DNA of 17,363 nucleotides from CAVVDT01 sp964568825 (GTDB taxonomy: Bacteria; Pseudomonadota; Alphaproteobacteria; Rhizobiales; Aestuariivirgaceae). Below, one piece after another: positions 1 through 7,680 of the stretch (positions are counted from its first letter, which is position 1; each line of letters opens with the position of its first letter). The position numbers and the translations under genes were made by a program. The stretch is from assembly GCA_964568825.1 (NCBI GenBank), contig CAZMSA010000074.1, positions 1 through 17,363 on the forward strand. Direction: 5' to 3'. The notes under the pieces were generated by a model. It searched no databases. It was not told where the DNA came from and saw nothing but the letters and a program-made list of their open reading frames with translations.

Positions 1-393
1 TCTAAGGGCGCCGTCTCCAGTAGGTACGCCAAGAGCTTTTGCTGGCGTCCACGGCCTGCTCCGAGCACTTTTCCCCGTCTTCACCGACCCCAGAGCTCTG
101 CATCTGGTTGGAATTCTCGGCGAATTGCAACCATAACGCGATGAAGTATATCCAACTCTCCAATAAGTTGTTATCTTTCCATCTGACTGCAAGATGTAAG
201 CAGGCGCTACGCGAATGCGAACACAGGGCGACAGCATTATTGGTGACTGCCGATGGGCGCCATGTTTAAATCGTCGTTAACCAAGAACCTTCATCTTGTA
301 ACCGGGCTAATGCTAGACGCGAACCGCACAGTCACCTGCGCCGCGTGGCGTTATACCGTTTGGTCATGGTTCTTTATCGGGGGATTTCAGTCA
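1..393. other. Upstream region without a recognisable gene
   Basis: I see no supported gene here. The short open frames on both strands have no family signature, no convincing ribosome binding site and no GC-rich third-position bias. The segment presumably carries the promoter of the pilus operon that starts at 394, but I could not find a -35/-10 pair good enough to place it. The only clear signal is a purine run (GGGGGA, about 379-384) that serves as the ribosome binding site of the first pilus gene. Confidence 0.5.
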
Positions 394-918
394 ATGCGTT
401 CGTATGTTACCGCTGTGCCGCGCCTGCTGGGTGCGGTTGGCAGCCTTGCCGTGCTGTTCGCGCAGCCGGCCAGCGCCGCCATAGCTACAAGCACCTTCAA
501 TGTGAACATCACCATCCAGGCGCAATGCGTCGTGCAGACGGCCGCAAGCATCGGCGACCTGGCGTTCGGTAATGCAGGCGTGCTGAACGCCAACGTCGAC
601 AGCTCGACGACGTTCACCGTGCAGTGCACCGACACGACGCCTTACGAGATCGGTCTCGACAACGGCAACAACTTCCTGGCAGGCACGCGGCGCATGAAAA
701 ACGGCACGGCCTATGTCAATTACGATCTCTATCAGGATGCCGCGCGGGGGACGCCCTGGGGCGACTACGCTCCCGGTGCCGCCATCGGCGCGAACGCGGA
801 GACGAGCACCGGGGACGGCACGCCGCAAACCTTCACCGTCTATGGCCGGGTTCCACCCCAGACAACACCAGCACCCGCGACCTACAGCGATGTCGTGACC
901 ATTACAGTCGAATATTGA
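394..918 (+). CDS. Spore coat protein U (SCPU) domain pilin subunit of archaic chaperone-usher pilus
   Basis: A 174-aa secreted protein, the probable major or adaptor subunit of a Csu-like (archaic, sigma-class) pilus. Residues 1 to about 28 form a signal peptide with an AxA-type cleavage site (QPASA). The mature part is one SCPU domain: an N-terminal beta strand, two cysteines (C45 in QAQC and a second in TVQC) likely to form the family disulfide, the FGNAG turn, the TRRM and YDLYQDAAR segments, a PWGD turn, and the C-terminal YGRVPPQTTPAPATY...VTITVEY strand typical of the family. The frame is open further upstream, to 253, but the ATG at 394 follows a GGGGGA ribosome binding site and starts a proper signal peptide, so I chose it. 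It is first in an operon with chaperone, usher and tip-like genes. It closely resembles the second domain of the protein at 4020-4778. Confidence 0.9.
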   Translation: MRSYVTAVPRLLGAVGSLAVLFAQPASAAIATSTFNVNITIQAQCVVQTAASIGDLAFGNAGVLNANVDSSTTFTVQCTDTTPYEIGLDNGNNFLAGTRRMKNGTAYVNYDLYQDAARGTPWGDYAPGAAIGANAETSTGDGTPQTFTVYGRVPPQTTPAPATYSDVVTITVEY

Positions 919-947
919 ACGACCGAACAAACCGGGAGAAACGCCGG

Positions 948-1682
948 ATGCGCGCCATTGCATGCTTTTTTATGCTGGTTGTTTCAGTCGCCGTCTGGGC
1001 GACAGTTCCGGCCAGTGCCGCCAGTTTGCAGGTGAGGCCGGTGCTGATCGACGTCGCTGCTCCTGGCGCGGCTTCGACTATTACTTTGAGAAGCCTCGGT
1101 GAGGCACCGATCAATGCCCAGATCCGGGTCTACCGGTGGACACAGCAAGGGGGCAAGGACAGGCTTGTTCCGACAAATGACGTTGTAGCCAGTCCGCCGT
1201 TCGCGACGCTGGCGCCCGACACCGACTATACCGTCCGCATAGTCCGGGTCATCAAACAACCCACAGTAGCTGAGGAGAGCTACCGTCTCGTTATCGATGA
1301 AGTGCCCTCCGCGAGTAACAGTAGCGGCATCAATGTGAGTTTTGTCATGCGTTACTCGATACCGGTGTTCTTCGGCACGAACCGCGCCAATGAGAGCAAC
1401 CTCCAGTGGACCTTCCGCCAGAAAGCTGGCGTGGCATCGCTGGAGGCCATCAATTCCGGGACCTGCAGGATCCGGTTATCGAGCCTCACCCTCACCAGCC
1501 AGACGGGCCACAAGCTGTCCTACGGCAAAGGCCTGGTAGGCTACGTCCTTGATCATTCCAGTGCATCCTGGCGGGTGCGCGGAAGGCTCAAGGGGGCCAC
1601 CCCTGGCAGTACGGTGACGATAACCGCACAAGGCGACAATGGTCCGGTTCAAGCACGCGCTATGGTGCTGCCCGCGCAATAG
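948..1682 (+). CDS. Periplasmic fimbrial chaperone (PapD-like, Csu-type)
   Basis: A 244-aa PapD-family chaperone that would hold pilin subunits in the periplasm by donor-strand complementation and deliver them to the usher encoded next door. The first ~25 residues are a signal peptide (FMLVVSVAVWATVPASAAS). The mature N-terminal immunoglobulin-like domain begins LQVRPVLIDV and includes the RVYRW strand. The conserved domain-closing motif ESYRLVIDEVP is a hallmark of the family, and MRYSIPVFF follows. A second beta domain runs to the C terminus. I chose the ATG at 948 because it follows a GGGAGA ribosome binding site and begins the signal peptide; the frame is open upstream only in the shadow of the pilin gene. 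The gap from the pilin stop is 29 bp, and the 3' end overlaps the usher gene by 44 bp, which suggests translational coupling. Confidence 0.92.
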   Translation: MRAIACFFMLVVSVAVWATVPASAASLQVRPVLIDVAAPGAASTITLRSLGEAPINAQIRVYRWTQQGGKDRLVPTNDVVASPPFATLAPDTDYTVRIVRVIKQPTVAEESYRLVIDEVPSASNSSGINVSFVMRYSIPVFFGTNRANESNLQWTFRQKAGVASLEAINSGTCRIRLSSLTLTSQTGHKLSYGKGLVGYVLDHSSASWRVRGRLKGATPGSTVTITAQGDNGPVQARAMVLPAQ

Positions 1683-4032
1683 TGGACCGATCATCACCAT
1701 TGTATGCGTGATTGCAGCCCTGTTGATGCCACCCAACGTACGGGCGGGGGAGGGCGATATTCCTCTGCATCTGGAAGTCTTCATCAACGATCAGCCGACC
1801 GGGCTGATCGGCGCCTTCACCATGGACCGTGACCATCGCCTCTCGGTCATGCCTGGCGAACTCAACGACCTCGGCATCAAACTGCCCGCAAACCAGCCGC
1901 GCGACCAGGCGGTCTTCCTTGATCGGATGACCGGCGTTCGTTATAGCTACGATGAGGCAAGCCAGAGCCTGCATCTGTTTACGGCGGACAATCTGAGACT
2001 GGCACGCATCTATGATGCGGGCGGTAAGCAGCCGCAGATCCCGGCCGCGAAATCAGACTGGGGCTCAGTGCTCAACTATACCGCCTACGGCTCGGCAACC
2101 GATACGATCGACCACCAGATCCTCAACATCGGCGGGCTTTCCCTGTCGCTCGACGGTTGGGTGTACAGTCCCTACGGTGTGCTGTCGTCGTCCGCATTGG
2201 CGACCACGACCGATTTCAGCAAAGCCAGCCTGCGGCGCCTGGATACCAACTGGAGCTATTCCGACCCGGACTCGCTGCGCACCTACGTGGTCGGCGATCT
2301 GATTTCTTCCGGGCTCTCATGGACCCGCCCCATTCGCATGGGCGGCATACAAATCCGGCGCGACTTCGATCTCAGACCGGACCTCATCACGATGCCCCTG
2401 CCATCGCTCAGGGGCAGCGCCGCGGTACCCTCCAGCGTTGATGTCTATGTCAACAACGTCAAGGTGTTCACCCAGGACGTGCCGGCCGGGCCATTCCAGT
2501 TGCAGAACATCCCCACGATCGGCAGCAATGGCCAGGCAAATCTGGTGGTGCGCGATGCCAGCGGACGCGAACAGCAATCGACGGCGGACTTCTTTACCTC
2601 GCCCCTTCTCCTGCGCAAGGGCCTGTATGATTATTCGCTGGAGGCCGGTTTTGCCCGACGCGATTTCGGCTCGGGCATTGACAGCTACGACAGCACACCA
2701 GGCGCAGCGGCCAGCCTGCGTTATGGTCTGAGCGACAAGGTCACCACTGAGGCGCATGCCGAGGTGGCCCCGAAACTCGTGAACGCCGGCGTGGGAGTCA
2801 ATTTTGTGCTTGGCCACAACACGCTCGTAACCACCGCCGTATCGGGCAGTCTCAACGGCAAATTGCGAGGCGCCCAATTCTACGCTGCATTCGACACCGA
2901 ACTGGCGGGCTTCAGCCTCTCCGCTTCGAGCCAACGTACCCTCGGCAACTATCGTGACCTGGCTGCCATCTCCGGCAAGACCCAGGCGTTTGATACCTCG
3001 GCGCTGATCTCCAGTGCTGACCCGCCCAAGGCCATCGATCGCGTGAGTCTCGGCCTGCCACTTCCGAGTCTCGCAGCTGGAATGAACCTCAGTCTTATCA
3101 ATATCGAGTCTGCCAAAGCCAAGGCCTCGCGCATCCTGTCGCTAAGCTACAATCAGCAAATCTTCGGCTCGGGTTCGTTCTTTGCCACCGCCTTCGTTGA
3201 CTTCAACAGGCTCGCCACACCCAGTGTCTTTGCGGGCTTTTCCTTTCCGCTTGGGAGGCGCGGCAACACGAACGTCGGGGTCACGAAGGATGCCCAAGGA
3301 ACCACGGTCACAACGAGCTACGCCCGTTCGATGGAAGCCGGACCCGGCAGCTACGGGTGGCGCGTTTACGATAACGAGGGCGAGCGCCAGCGTCGTGGTG
3401 CAGAACTCACCTATCGCAGTAATTTTGCATTGAGCCAAGTGTCGGCCGATCAGGTTGGCAACGACGTCGCGGTTTCGGGTTACGTCGATGGTGGCGTTGC
3501 CTTGACCACCTCGGGGATTTTCCTGTCCAATCGCATCGATGACTCTTTTGCCATCGTCGATGTGGGCGCTCCCAATGTCGAGGTCTATGCTGCCAATCGA
3601 CTGGTGGGCAGGACCAACGCCGATGGCAAGCTGCTGGTGCCGGGACTTCTCGCCTATGACCGCAACAAGCTCACTATTGGCACCGAGCACCTGCCGCTCA
3701 ATGCGTCGGTGCCGGTGACGAGTGAGATCGTGGTACCGGCCCATCGCAGCGGCGTAAACGTCAAGTTCGGTGTCGAAACCAATACCGCTTCAGCGATCGT
3801 CATTCTGATAGATGAAAATGGCAAGCCGCTGCAAGCTGGTACCCAGGGCAAGCTGCAAGGAAATGGCCAGGCATTTGTTGTGGGCTATGACGGGCGCGCC
3901 TATATCGAGCATCTTAAATCCGACAATGTGGTAACCGTTGATGCTCCTGCCGGTCCCTGCAGCGCCAGCTTTTCCTTCGTGCCGCGTGACAATGCACAGA
4001 TCGAGATCGGGCCGCTGACATGCAAGCACTGA
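1639..4032 (+). CDS. Outer membrane usher protein (FimD/PapC family, Csu-type)
   Basis: A 797-aa outer-membrane usher, near normal family length, that would assemble and export the pilus. A signal peptide (ITIVCVIAALLMPPNVRA) is followed by an N-terminal periplasmic domain (LHLEVFINDQPTG, LSVMPGELNDLGI). A long beta barrel follows with the characteristic stretch GGIQIRRDFDLRPDLITMPL and a plug-like segment (VDVYVNNVKVFTQDVPAGPF, NGQANLVVRDASGREQ). The PapC-type C-terminal domain (IVILIDENGKPL, GYDGRAYIEHL) ends with two cysteines (PCSASF...PLTC) that could pair. It overlaps the chaperone gene by 44 bp and the adhesin gene by 13 bp. The start at 1639 gives a short polar leader before the hydrophobic core; a later start at the ATG near 1726 would destroy the signal peptide, so 1639 is favoured. 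Confidence 0.93.
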   Translation: MVRFKHALWCCPRNSGPIITIVCVIAALLMPPNVRAGEGDIPLHLEVFINDQPTGLIGAFTMDRDHRLSVMPGELNDLGIKLPANQPRDQAVFLDRMTGVRYSYDEASQSLHLFTADNLRLARIYDAGGKQPQIPAAKSDWGSVLNYTAYGSATDTIDHQILNIGGLSLSLDGWVYSPYGVLSSSALATTTDFSKASLRRLDTNWSYSDPDSLRTYVVGDLISSGLSWTRPIRMGGIQIRRDFDLRPDLITMPLPSLRGSAAVPSSVDVYVNNVKVFTQDVPAGPFQLQNIPTIGSNGQANLVVRDASGREQQSTADFFTSPLLLRKGLYDYSLEAGFARRDFGSGIDSYDSTPGAAASLRYGLSDKVTTEAHAEVAPKLVNAGVGVNFVLGHNTLVTTAVSGSLNGKLRGAQFYAAFDTELAGFSLSASSQRTLGNYRDLAAISGKTQAFDTSALISSADPPKAIDRVSLGLPLPSLAAGMNLSLINIESAKAKASRILSLSYNQQIFGSGSFFATAFVDFNRLATPSVFAGFSFPLGRRGNTNVGVTKDAQGTTVTTSYARSMEAGPGSYGWRVYDNEGERQRRGAELTYRSNFALSQVSADQVGNDVAVSGYVDGGVALTTSGIFLSNRIDDSFAIVDVGAPNVEVYAANRLVGRTNADGKLLVPGLLAYDRNKLTIGTEHLPLNASVPVTSEIVVPAHRSGVNVKFGVETNTASAIVILIDENGKPLQAGTQGKLQGNGQAFVVGYDGRAYIEHLKSDNVVTVDAPAGPCSASFSFVPRDNAQIEIGPLTCKH

Positions 4033-4778
4033 GCAGACTTGTCCCGATGCTGTGCTTCGTTGCGGCCCTCTTGGCTGCGCCGCCCGCCCACGCCGTGTCG
4101 TGCAACTTCACCATCACCGATATCGTCTTCGGCCCCATCGATCTGACAAGTGGNNNNNNNNNNNNNNNNNNNNNNNNNNNNNNNNNNNNNNNNNNNNNNN
4201 NNNNNNNNNNNNNNNNNNNNNNNNNNNNNNNNNNNNNNNNNNNNNNNNNNNNNTCGACGTTGCCCGGCGGGAATTACGTGTCCGTTTTTTCGGGCGGTCA
4301 CACGCTCATCTCCTACGCCGACCAGAGTGCGGGCAACTGCGCGGCCATCTCCGGCATGGGCGGTGTGCAAACGCCATTCAACGTTACGGCGACCAACATT
4401 GCAGGCTGTTCCATTGCCGCCACCGACATGAACTTCGGTAACCAGGGGGTGCTCTCCGCCGCAGTTGATGCCACCGCCACCCTCGACGTTACCTGCGCAA
4501 CCGGCATCGCCTATTCGATCGGCCTGAATGGTGGCCTGAGCGGCGCAGTGAATCCGACTTTGCGAAGAATGCAAATGGGCGCCAACGCCGTTACCTACGG
4601 CATCTATCGCGATGCGGCGCGAAGCCTGCCCTGGGGCGACACCATTGGAACCAACACCCAATCCGGCACCGGCATCGGATCGGCGCAAACCTATACGGCC
4701 TACGGCCGCGTGCCGGCCCAGACGACGCCGCCGCCAGGCAACTATGCCGATACGATTGTCGTGACAGTTACGTATTGA
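4020..4778 (+). CDS. Two-domain SCPU protein, probable pilus tip adhesin (CsuE-like), interrupted by an assembly gap
   Basis: Last gene of the pilus operon, overlapping the usher stop by 13 bp. It has a signal peptide (LVPMLCFVAALLAAPPAHA) and the start of a first SCPU domain (SCNFTITDIVFGPIDLTS). A run of 100 N follows, then the end of that domain (PGGNYVSVFSGGHTLISYA...NCAAI). A complete second SCPU domain contains FGNQGVLSAAVDA, LRRM, YGIYRDAARSLPWGD and YGRVPAQTTPPPGNYADTIVVTVTY. Two SCPU domains in the last operon gene is the layout of the CsuE tip adhesin in Csu pili, which is why I infer an adhesive tip role. The frame stays open across the N run as given, but the first domain is much too short, so the 253-aa length is not the real one. 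The true protein is probably around 300 aa. Confidence 0.85.
   Translation: MQALSRLVPMLCFVAALLAAPPAHAVSCNFTITDIVFGPIDLTSXXXXXXXXXXXXXXXXXXXXXXXXXXXXXXXXXXSTLPGGNYVSVFSGGHTLISYADQSAGNCAAISGMGGVQTPFNVTATNIAGCSIAATDMNFGNQGVLSAAVDATATLDVTCATGIAYSIGLNGGLSGAVNPTLRRMQMGANAVTYGIYRDAARSLPWGDTIGTNTQSGTGIGSAQTYTAYGRVPAQTTPPPGNYADTIVVTVTY
4154..4253. other. Assembly gap of exactly 100 N
   Basis: Exactly 100 consecutive N fall inside the first SCPU domain of the adhesin gene. One hundred N is the conventional placeholder for a gap of unknown size. The second domain of the same protein has about 90 residues between the FG-turn and the PGNY motif, while the gapped first domain has room for fewer than 40. 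The real gap is therefore likely to be about 250 bases. Confidence 0.97.
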
Positions 4779-4861
4779 GGCCTTTGATCCGTGGCCAGGA
4801 CCTTGTGGGCTCGAGTGGTCCGGTCCAGCGTGTTGACGGCCTGACCATGACCAAGTGTTAC

Positions 4862-4999
4862 GCGGAAAACCACCCCATTTGCGGCCGCCGCGATTGCAAA
4901 CGATGGCCGTTTCTCTCGATCAAGCCGGCAAAGATACTTCCGTTTCACCTCTAAACCCTCGCGCCTCAGCAGCCAGTGGATGCGACGCAAGGACCCAAC
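4862..4999 (-). pseudogene. IS3-family transposase (OrfB) remnant, frameshifted
   Basis: On the minus strand the translation of about 4907-4987 reads RRIHWLLRREGLEV then KRKYLCRLDRE. This matches the IS3-family OrfB segment before the DDE domain, typically RRIHxLLRREGxxVNxKRxxRLYREEGL. Immediately afterwards the similarity moves to another frame, giving ETAIVCNRGGRKW, which fits the following RxRGGRKR stretch of the same transposases. The join needs a one-base frameshift near 4915. No DDE catalytic core, no OrfA and no terminal repeats are recognisable, so this is a short dead fragment. Identification rests on motif memory rather than a search. Confidence 0.45.
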
Positions 5000-5229
5000 A
5001 GGTGTCCAGTAAATAGCAACCACCACATAGGAGATCGTGAGGATGCGTATGCCTTGCGCCTTCATGGTGCTGCACCAGGCCTCTAGATTGGTCTCGACGG
5101 CGTTCGCCGAACCGCTGGCGCCGCCTCGCGGGGCTGTCCAAGTCAGGCCTCAGCACTGGCCACCTTTATGCCAACTCTGATGTGGCCTTGCCGCGTTGAA
5201 CCGGCAGCAGGCCAATCTAATGAATCTAG

Positions 5230-5258
5230 TTGACATCTCATTGCGGGCTTCAGATGAT
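5230..5258 (+). promoter_or_regulatory. Sigma-70-type promoter candidate
   Basis: A perfect TTGACA -35 box lies at 5230-5235. After a 17-bp spacer, GATGAT (5253-5258) matches four of six bases of the -10 consensus. It lies about 38 bp upstream of the GTG start at 5296 and points the right way. The -10 is weak, so this is a candidate only. Confidence 0.4.
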
Positions 5259-5295
5259 GCAAAGTTGCATGCTCGGCAACCTTTAGGAGATTTTC

Positions 5296-5511
5296 GTGAC
5301 AGACGCAGCAAGCCCCGCACCGGCAAAGAAGAAGTTCACTCCTCTGCAGAAGCGGATTCGACGTGAGGCTATACAGAAGGCCGCGGCTGCGGGGCTGGAC
5401 TGGGAGGCCATGCCTAAGGACGACCGCCAGAAGATGAGACAAGAGGTGCGGCAGGCACTGAAGGCCGAACGCGAGGAAAAAGAGGCAAGGCGCGTAAAAA
5501 CCGAATCGTGA
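5296..5511 (+). CDS. Small basic hypothetical protein
   Basis: A 71-aa protein that I cannot assign to a function. It starts at GTG 5296 behind a strong AGGAGA ribosome binding site (5285-5290, 5-nt spacing) and a promoter-like TTGACA upstream, which together make a real gene likely. The N terminus is Ala/Pro/Lys-rich (PAPAKKKFTPLQKR). The rest is highly charged and predicted helical (LDWEAMPKDDRQKMRQEV, ALKAEREEKEARR), with no membrane segment or signal peptide. A short basic helical protein like this could bind nucleic acid or a partner protein, but nothing in the sequence says which. The downstream sulfotransferase begins 85 bp later on the same strand, so read-through is possible. Confidence 0.6.
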   Translation: MTDAASPAPAKKKFTPLQKRIRREAIQKAAAAGLDWEAMPKDDRQKMRQEVRQALKAEREEKEARRVKTES

Positions 5512-5596
5512 AACCCATGACCGGCAAGCTTGTGCGGCGAATTCGGTGCTTCGCGACAGGGCCCGGTGGAAGGTTTCACCGAAGGTTGGCTGCTAG

Positions 5597-7309
5597 ATGG
5601 TTTTGAGCAATTGGAGATCCAACCGCAGCTCCGCTCCGTTGACCGCATATTTCCCCTACGACCAAAAGCTGATCAACTATGTCACCCACATTTCCGACCG
5701 CCATCGGGTGGTCTATGTGGAAACGCCCAAGGCCGGCTGCACTACCGTCAAGCGCGTCTTGCAGATCGTCGAGACCGGCAGCGAGGATGGGCTTGCGAGA
5801 AACGTGCATGAGCGCTCGACTTCGCCCTTGAAGTCGCCGGAGACCTCCGTCTTCAGTCCGGAAGAGATCTACGCGTCGCCGGAGATCTTCCGCTTTTGCA
5901 TCGTCCGCAACCCTTACACCCGCGTCGTTTCGGCCTATCTCGACAAACTCGTCACCAACAAGTGGGAGGCGCGGCGCAGGCTACCCAGGCTGGGCTTTAC
6001 GCCCGATGCCGAGATCACGCTGCTGCAGTTCCTGCAGACGATCGCCAGGCAGGAGTCAGCGCACATGGACATCCACTGGATGCCGCAGGCCGTGCTGCTG
6101 CAGCCCGACAAGGTGCGCTATGACGTGATCGGGCGGCTGGAGAAATTCGATGCGGACTTTGCCGCCATCATGCAGCGTGTCGCGCCCGCTTTTCTCGACA
6201 AATACAGCACCTTCGATTACTCACCGCACCGCACCGGCGCAGCCCAGCGGATTGCGGAACTGGTGGGGCCCGAGGAAGAAAAACTGATCCGCCAGATCTA
6301 TGCCGATGATTTCCGTGTCTTTGGTTACGATCTTGCTCAGCCCGCATCGGGGCTGAAACACACACCTCACGCGGCGCTCCGCTCTCAATCTAAATCAGAG
6401 CCAACGCCTTGCAGAATTCCCGCTGACGTCAGGATCGTCCTCCACATTGGTCAGATGAAAACGGGAACCACCGCCTTGCAGGAGGCCATGCAAAGGCATC
6501 GCAACGAACTCCTTAACGAGGGTATCCTTTATCCGAAGACCGGAGTGCTTCCGCGCCATTCCGACCTCGCTTGGAGCTATTGGCCTCCCGCTCAGCTCAA
6601 TGGCTGGGTCAAGTCAAAGCATAATTCGAAGTCGTCCCAGGCTATCATCGACGAGATCGAGTCGGAGATTTTGGACACCGGTGCAAAATCGGTCGTCATC
6701 AGCGCCGAAGAGTTCTCCCTGCGTCCTGTCCAGCTCTACCGTTCGCTTCTGCAGCGCTGGCGAAACAATCTGCACATCGTCGTCTATTTGCGCCGCCAGG
6801 ATGAAATGATTGAATCGATGTATAAGCAGAATGTGCTGAACCAGGCTATCACAACCCCATTTGCCGACTATGTGGAAGCTGCCTTGGATCCCGCAACCAA
6901 GCTCGGAAGACGCTTGAACTACGGCGATTTTCTGGCCGAGTGGGAAGCCATCGTCGATAGAAAAAACATTCATGTCTCGCCCTATGATAGCGAGACCAAA
7001 ATTGATTTATGGGGTAATTTTGTGTGCACTACACAATTAAAATGCAGCTTTGATGTTCAATTGGAAAAAATTAACGATTCCTTACATCCCGAATTTATTG
7101 AATTCCTACGACGAACAAATGTTTATATTCCGAAATTAGGCCGTCACAAAATTATTACGGATATCACGTGGCTGCAGAAAGCGTTGAAAATTGATAGCAA
7201 AATATTGTGCCATGATAAGCTTCGGCAGAGAATTCTGGCCAATTTTGCCGAACAAAATCGCGTCGTCGCGCTACGTTATTTGGATCGATCAGAATTTTTT
7301 AAAGCTTAG
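5597..7309 (+). CDS. Tandem (two-domain) sulfotransferase
   Basis: A 570-aa protein with two PAPS-dependent sulfotransferase-like domains in one chain. Domain 1 (about residues 1-250) has a 5'-phosphosulfate loop PKAGCTT (44-50) and a 3'-phosphate motif RNPYTRVVSAY (104-114), as in the Sulfotransfer_2 type used on polysaccharides. Domain 2 (about 275-570) begins again with a loop HIGQMKTGTTALQ (MKTGTT at 287-292), and YLRRQDEMIESMY (397-409) supplies the arginine and serine of a 3'-phosphate site. Each domain is near the length of a stand-alone enzyme. There is no signal peptide, so it is probably cytoplasmic, sulfating a sugar or glycan precursor. The last ~100 codons are strikingly AT-rich. 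The ATG at 5597 is preceded only by a weak GAAGG. The exact substrate is unknown. Confidence 0.82.
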   Translation: MVLSNWRSNRSSAPLTAYFPYDQKLINYVTHISDRHRVVYVETPKAGCTTVKRVLQIVETGSEDGLARNVHERSTSPLKSPETSVFSPEEIYASPEIFRFCIVRNPYTRVVSAYLDKLVTNKWEARRRLPRLGFTPDAEITLLQFLQTIARQESAHMDIHWMPQAVLLQPDKVRYDVIGRLEKFDADFAAIMQRVAPAFLDKYSTFDYSPHRTGAAQRIAELVGPEEEKLIRQIYADDFRVFGYDLAQPASGLKHTPHAALRSQSKSEPTPCRIPADVRIVLHIGQMKTGTTALQEAMQRHRNELLNEGILYPKTGVLPRHSDLAWSYWPPAQLNGWVKSKHNSKSSQAIIDEIESEILDTGAKSVVISAEEFSLRPVQLYRSLLQRWRNNLHIVVYLRRQDEMIESMYKQNVLNQAITTPFADYVEAALDPATKLGRRLNYGDFLAEWEAIVDRKNIHVSPYDSETKIDLWGNFVCTTQLKCSFDVQLEKINDSLHPEFIEFLRRTNVYIPKLGRHKIITDITWLQKALKIDSKILCHDKLRQRILANFAEQNRVVALRYLDRSEFFKA

Positions 7310-7680
7310 AAATTCTCGATTTCATCGAGAAAAAAGAAAGCAATAACAAATATGTATGAAATTGGGGTAAATTTTGCGCAAATAGATACATTAGTTAATA
7401 ATAATTTAGTTTTTGAAAAATATATTGAAATGCTTTTCGAACTTAACGTGAAAGTCATTAGAATACCATTGTATTGGAGAAGATTGATTACATATGAAAC
7501 GAAATACAAAAAAGAAAATGTCAAAATAGAAAATAAAATGATTGACACATATATGGAATTTTTTTCAAAATGTCCAAGAAATATGGAACATCTTGGTTGT
7601 ATTGTAAATTGTTCACCTCATGTTGCAAGAGAATATTATCATGATCAGAGCGTTTTTTCTGATTATTACACTGAATATAT
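7021..7680. other. AT-rich block spanning two genes
   Basis: By hand count G+C is about 37% in 7021-7320 and about 26% in 7321-7680, while 7741-7800 is about 67%. The block covers the last ~95 codons of the sulfotransferase gene, the 42-bp spacer and the first ~110 codons of the hydrolase gene. The left edge is gradual and the right edge abrupt, at about 7680. Both reading frames stay open, and the encoded segments are enriched in Lys, Ile, Asn and Tyr. Confidence 0.85.
7313..7331. repeat. Inverted repeat between sulfotransferase and hydrolase genes
   Basis: A perfect 8-bp inverted repeat, TTCTCGAT / ATCGAGAA, has a 3-nt loop (TTC) and begins 3 bp after the sulfotransferase stop. On the plus strand it is followed by A residues, not T, so it is not a classical rho-independent terminator. 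It could be an intercistronic hairpin or a protein-binding palindrome ahead of the hydrolase start at 7352. Confidence 0.5.

Larger units (their letters stand above)
4779..5295. other. Intergenic region with decayed IS3 transposase and a promoter-like sequence
   Basis: 517 bp between the pilus operon and the small basic protein gene. It contains no intact gene. About 4862-4999 carries a frameshifted IS3-family transposase remnant on the minus strand, and 5230-5258 carries a sigma-70-like promoter pointing at the next gene. The other open frames here lack family signatures. No clear terminator with a T-tract was seen directly after the adhesin stop at 4778. Confidence 0.55.

Noticed and set aside
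39..269. 76-aa open frame at the start of the window
   Set aside because: No ribosome binding site, no codon bias and no recognisable motif.
624..947. Extended N-terminus of the chaperone frame upstream of 948
   Set aside because: This part overlaps the pilin gene out of frame, is Arg/His-rich, and would bury the signal peptide; the ATG at 948 has its own ribosome binding site.
391..963. Long minus-strand open frame (190 aa) opposite the pilin gene
   Set aside because: Antisense shadow of a clear SCPU gene in GC-rich DNA; composition (Arg/Gly/Val) is typical of such shadows.
7306..7548. Hydrophobic minus-strand open frame (80 aa) in the AT-rich block
   Set aside because: It is the complement of the hydrolase start; AT-rich DNA gives Phe/Ile/Ser-rich antisense frames. 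No ribosome binding site or family signature, and the plus strand is well supported.
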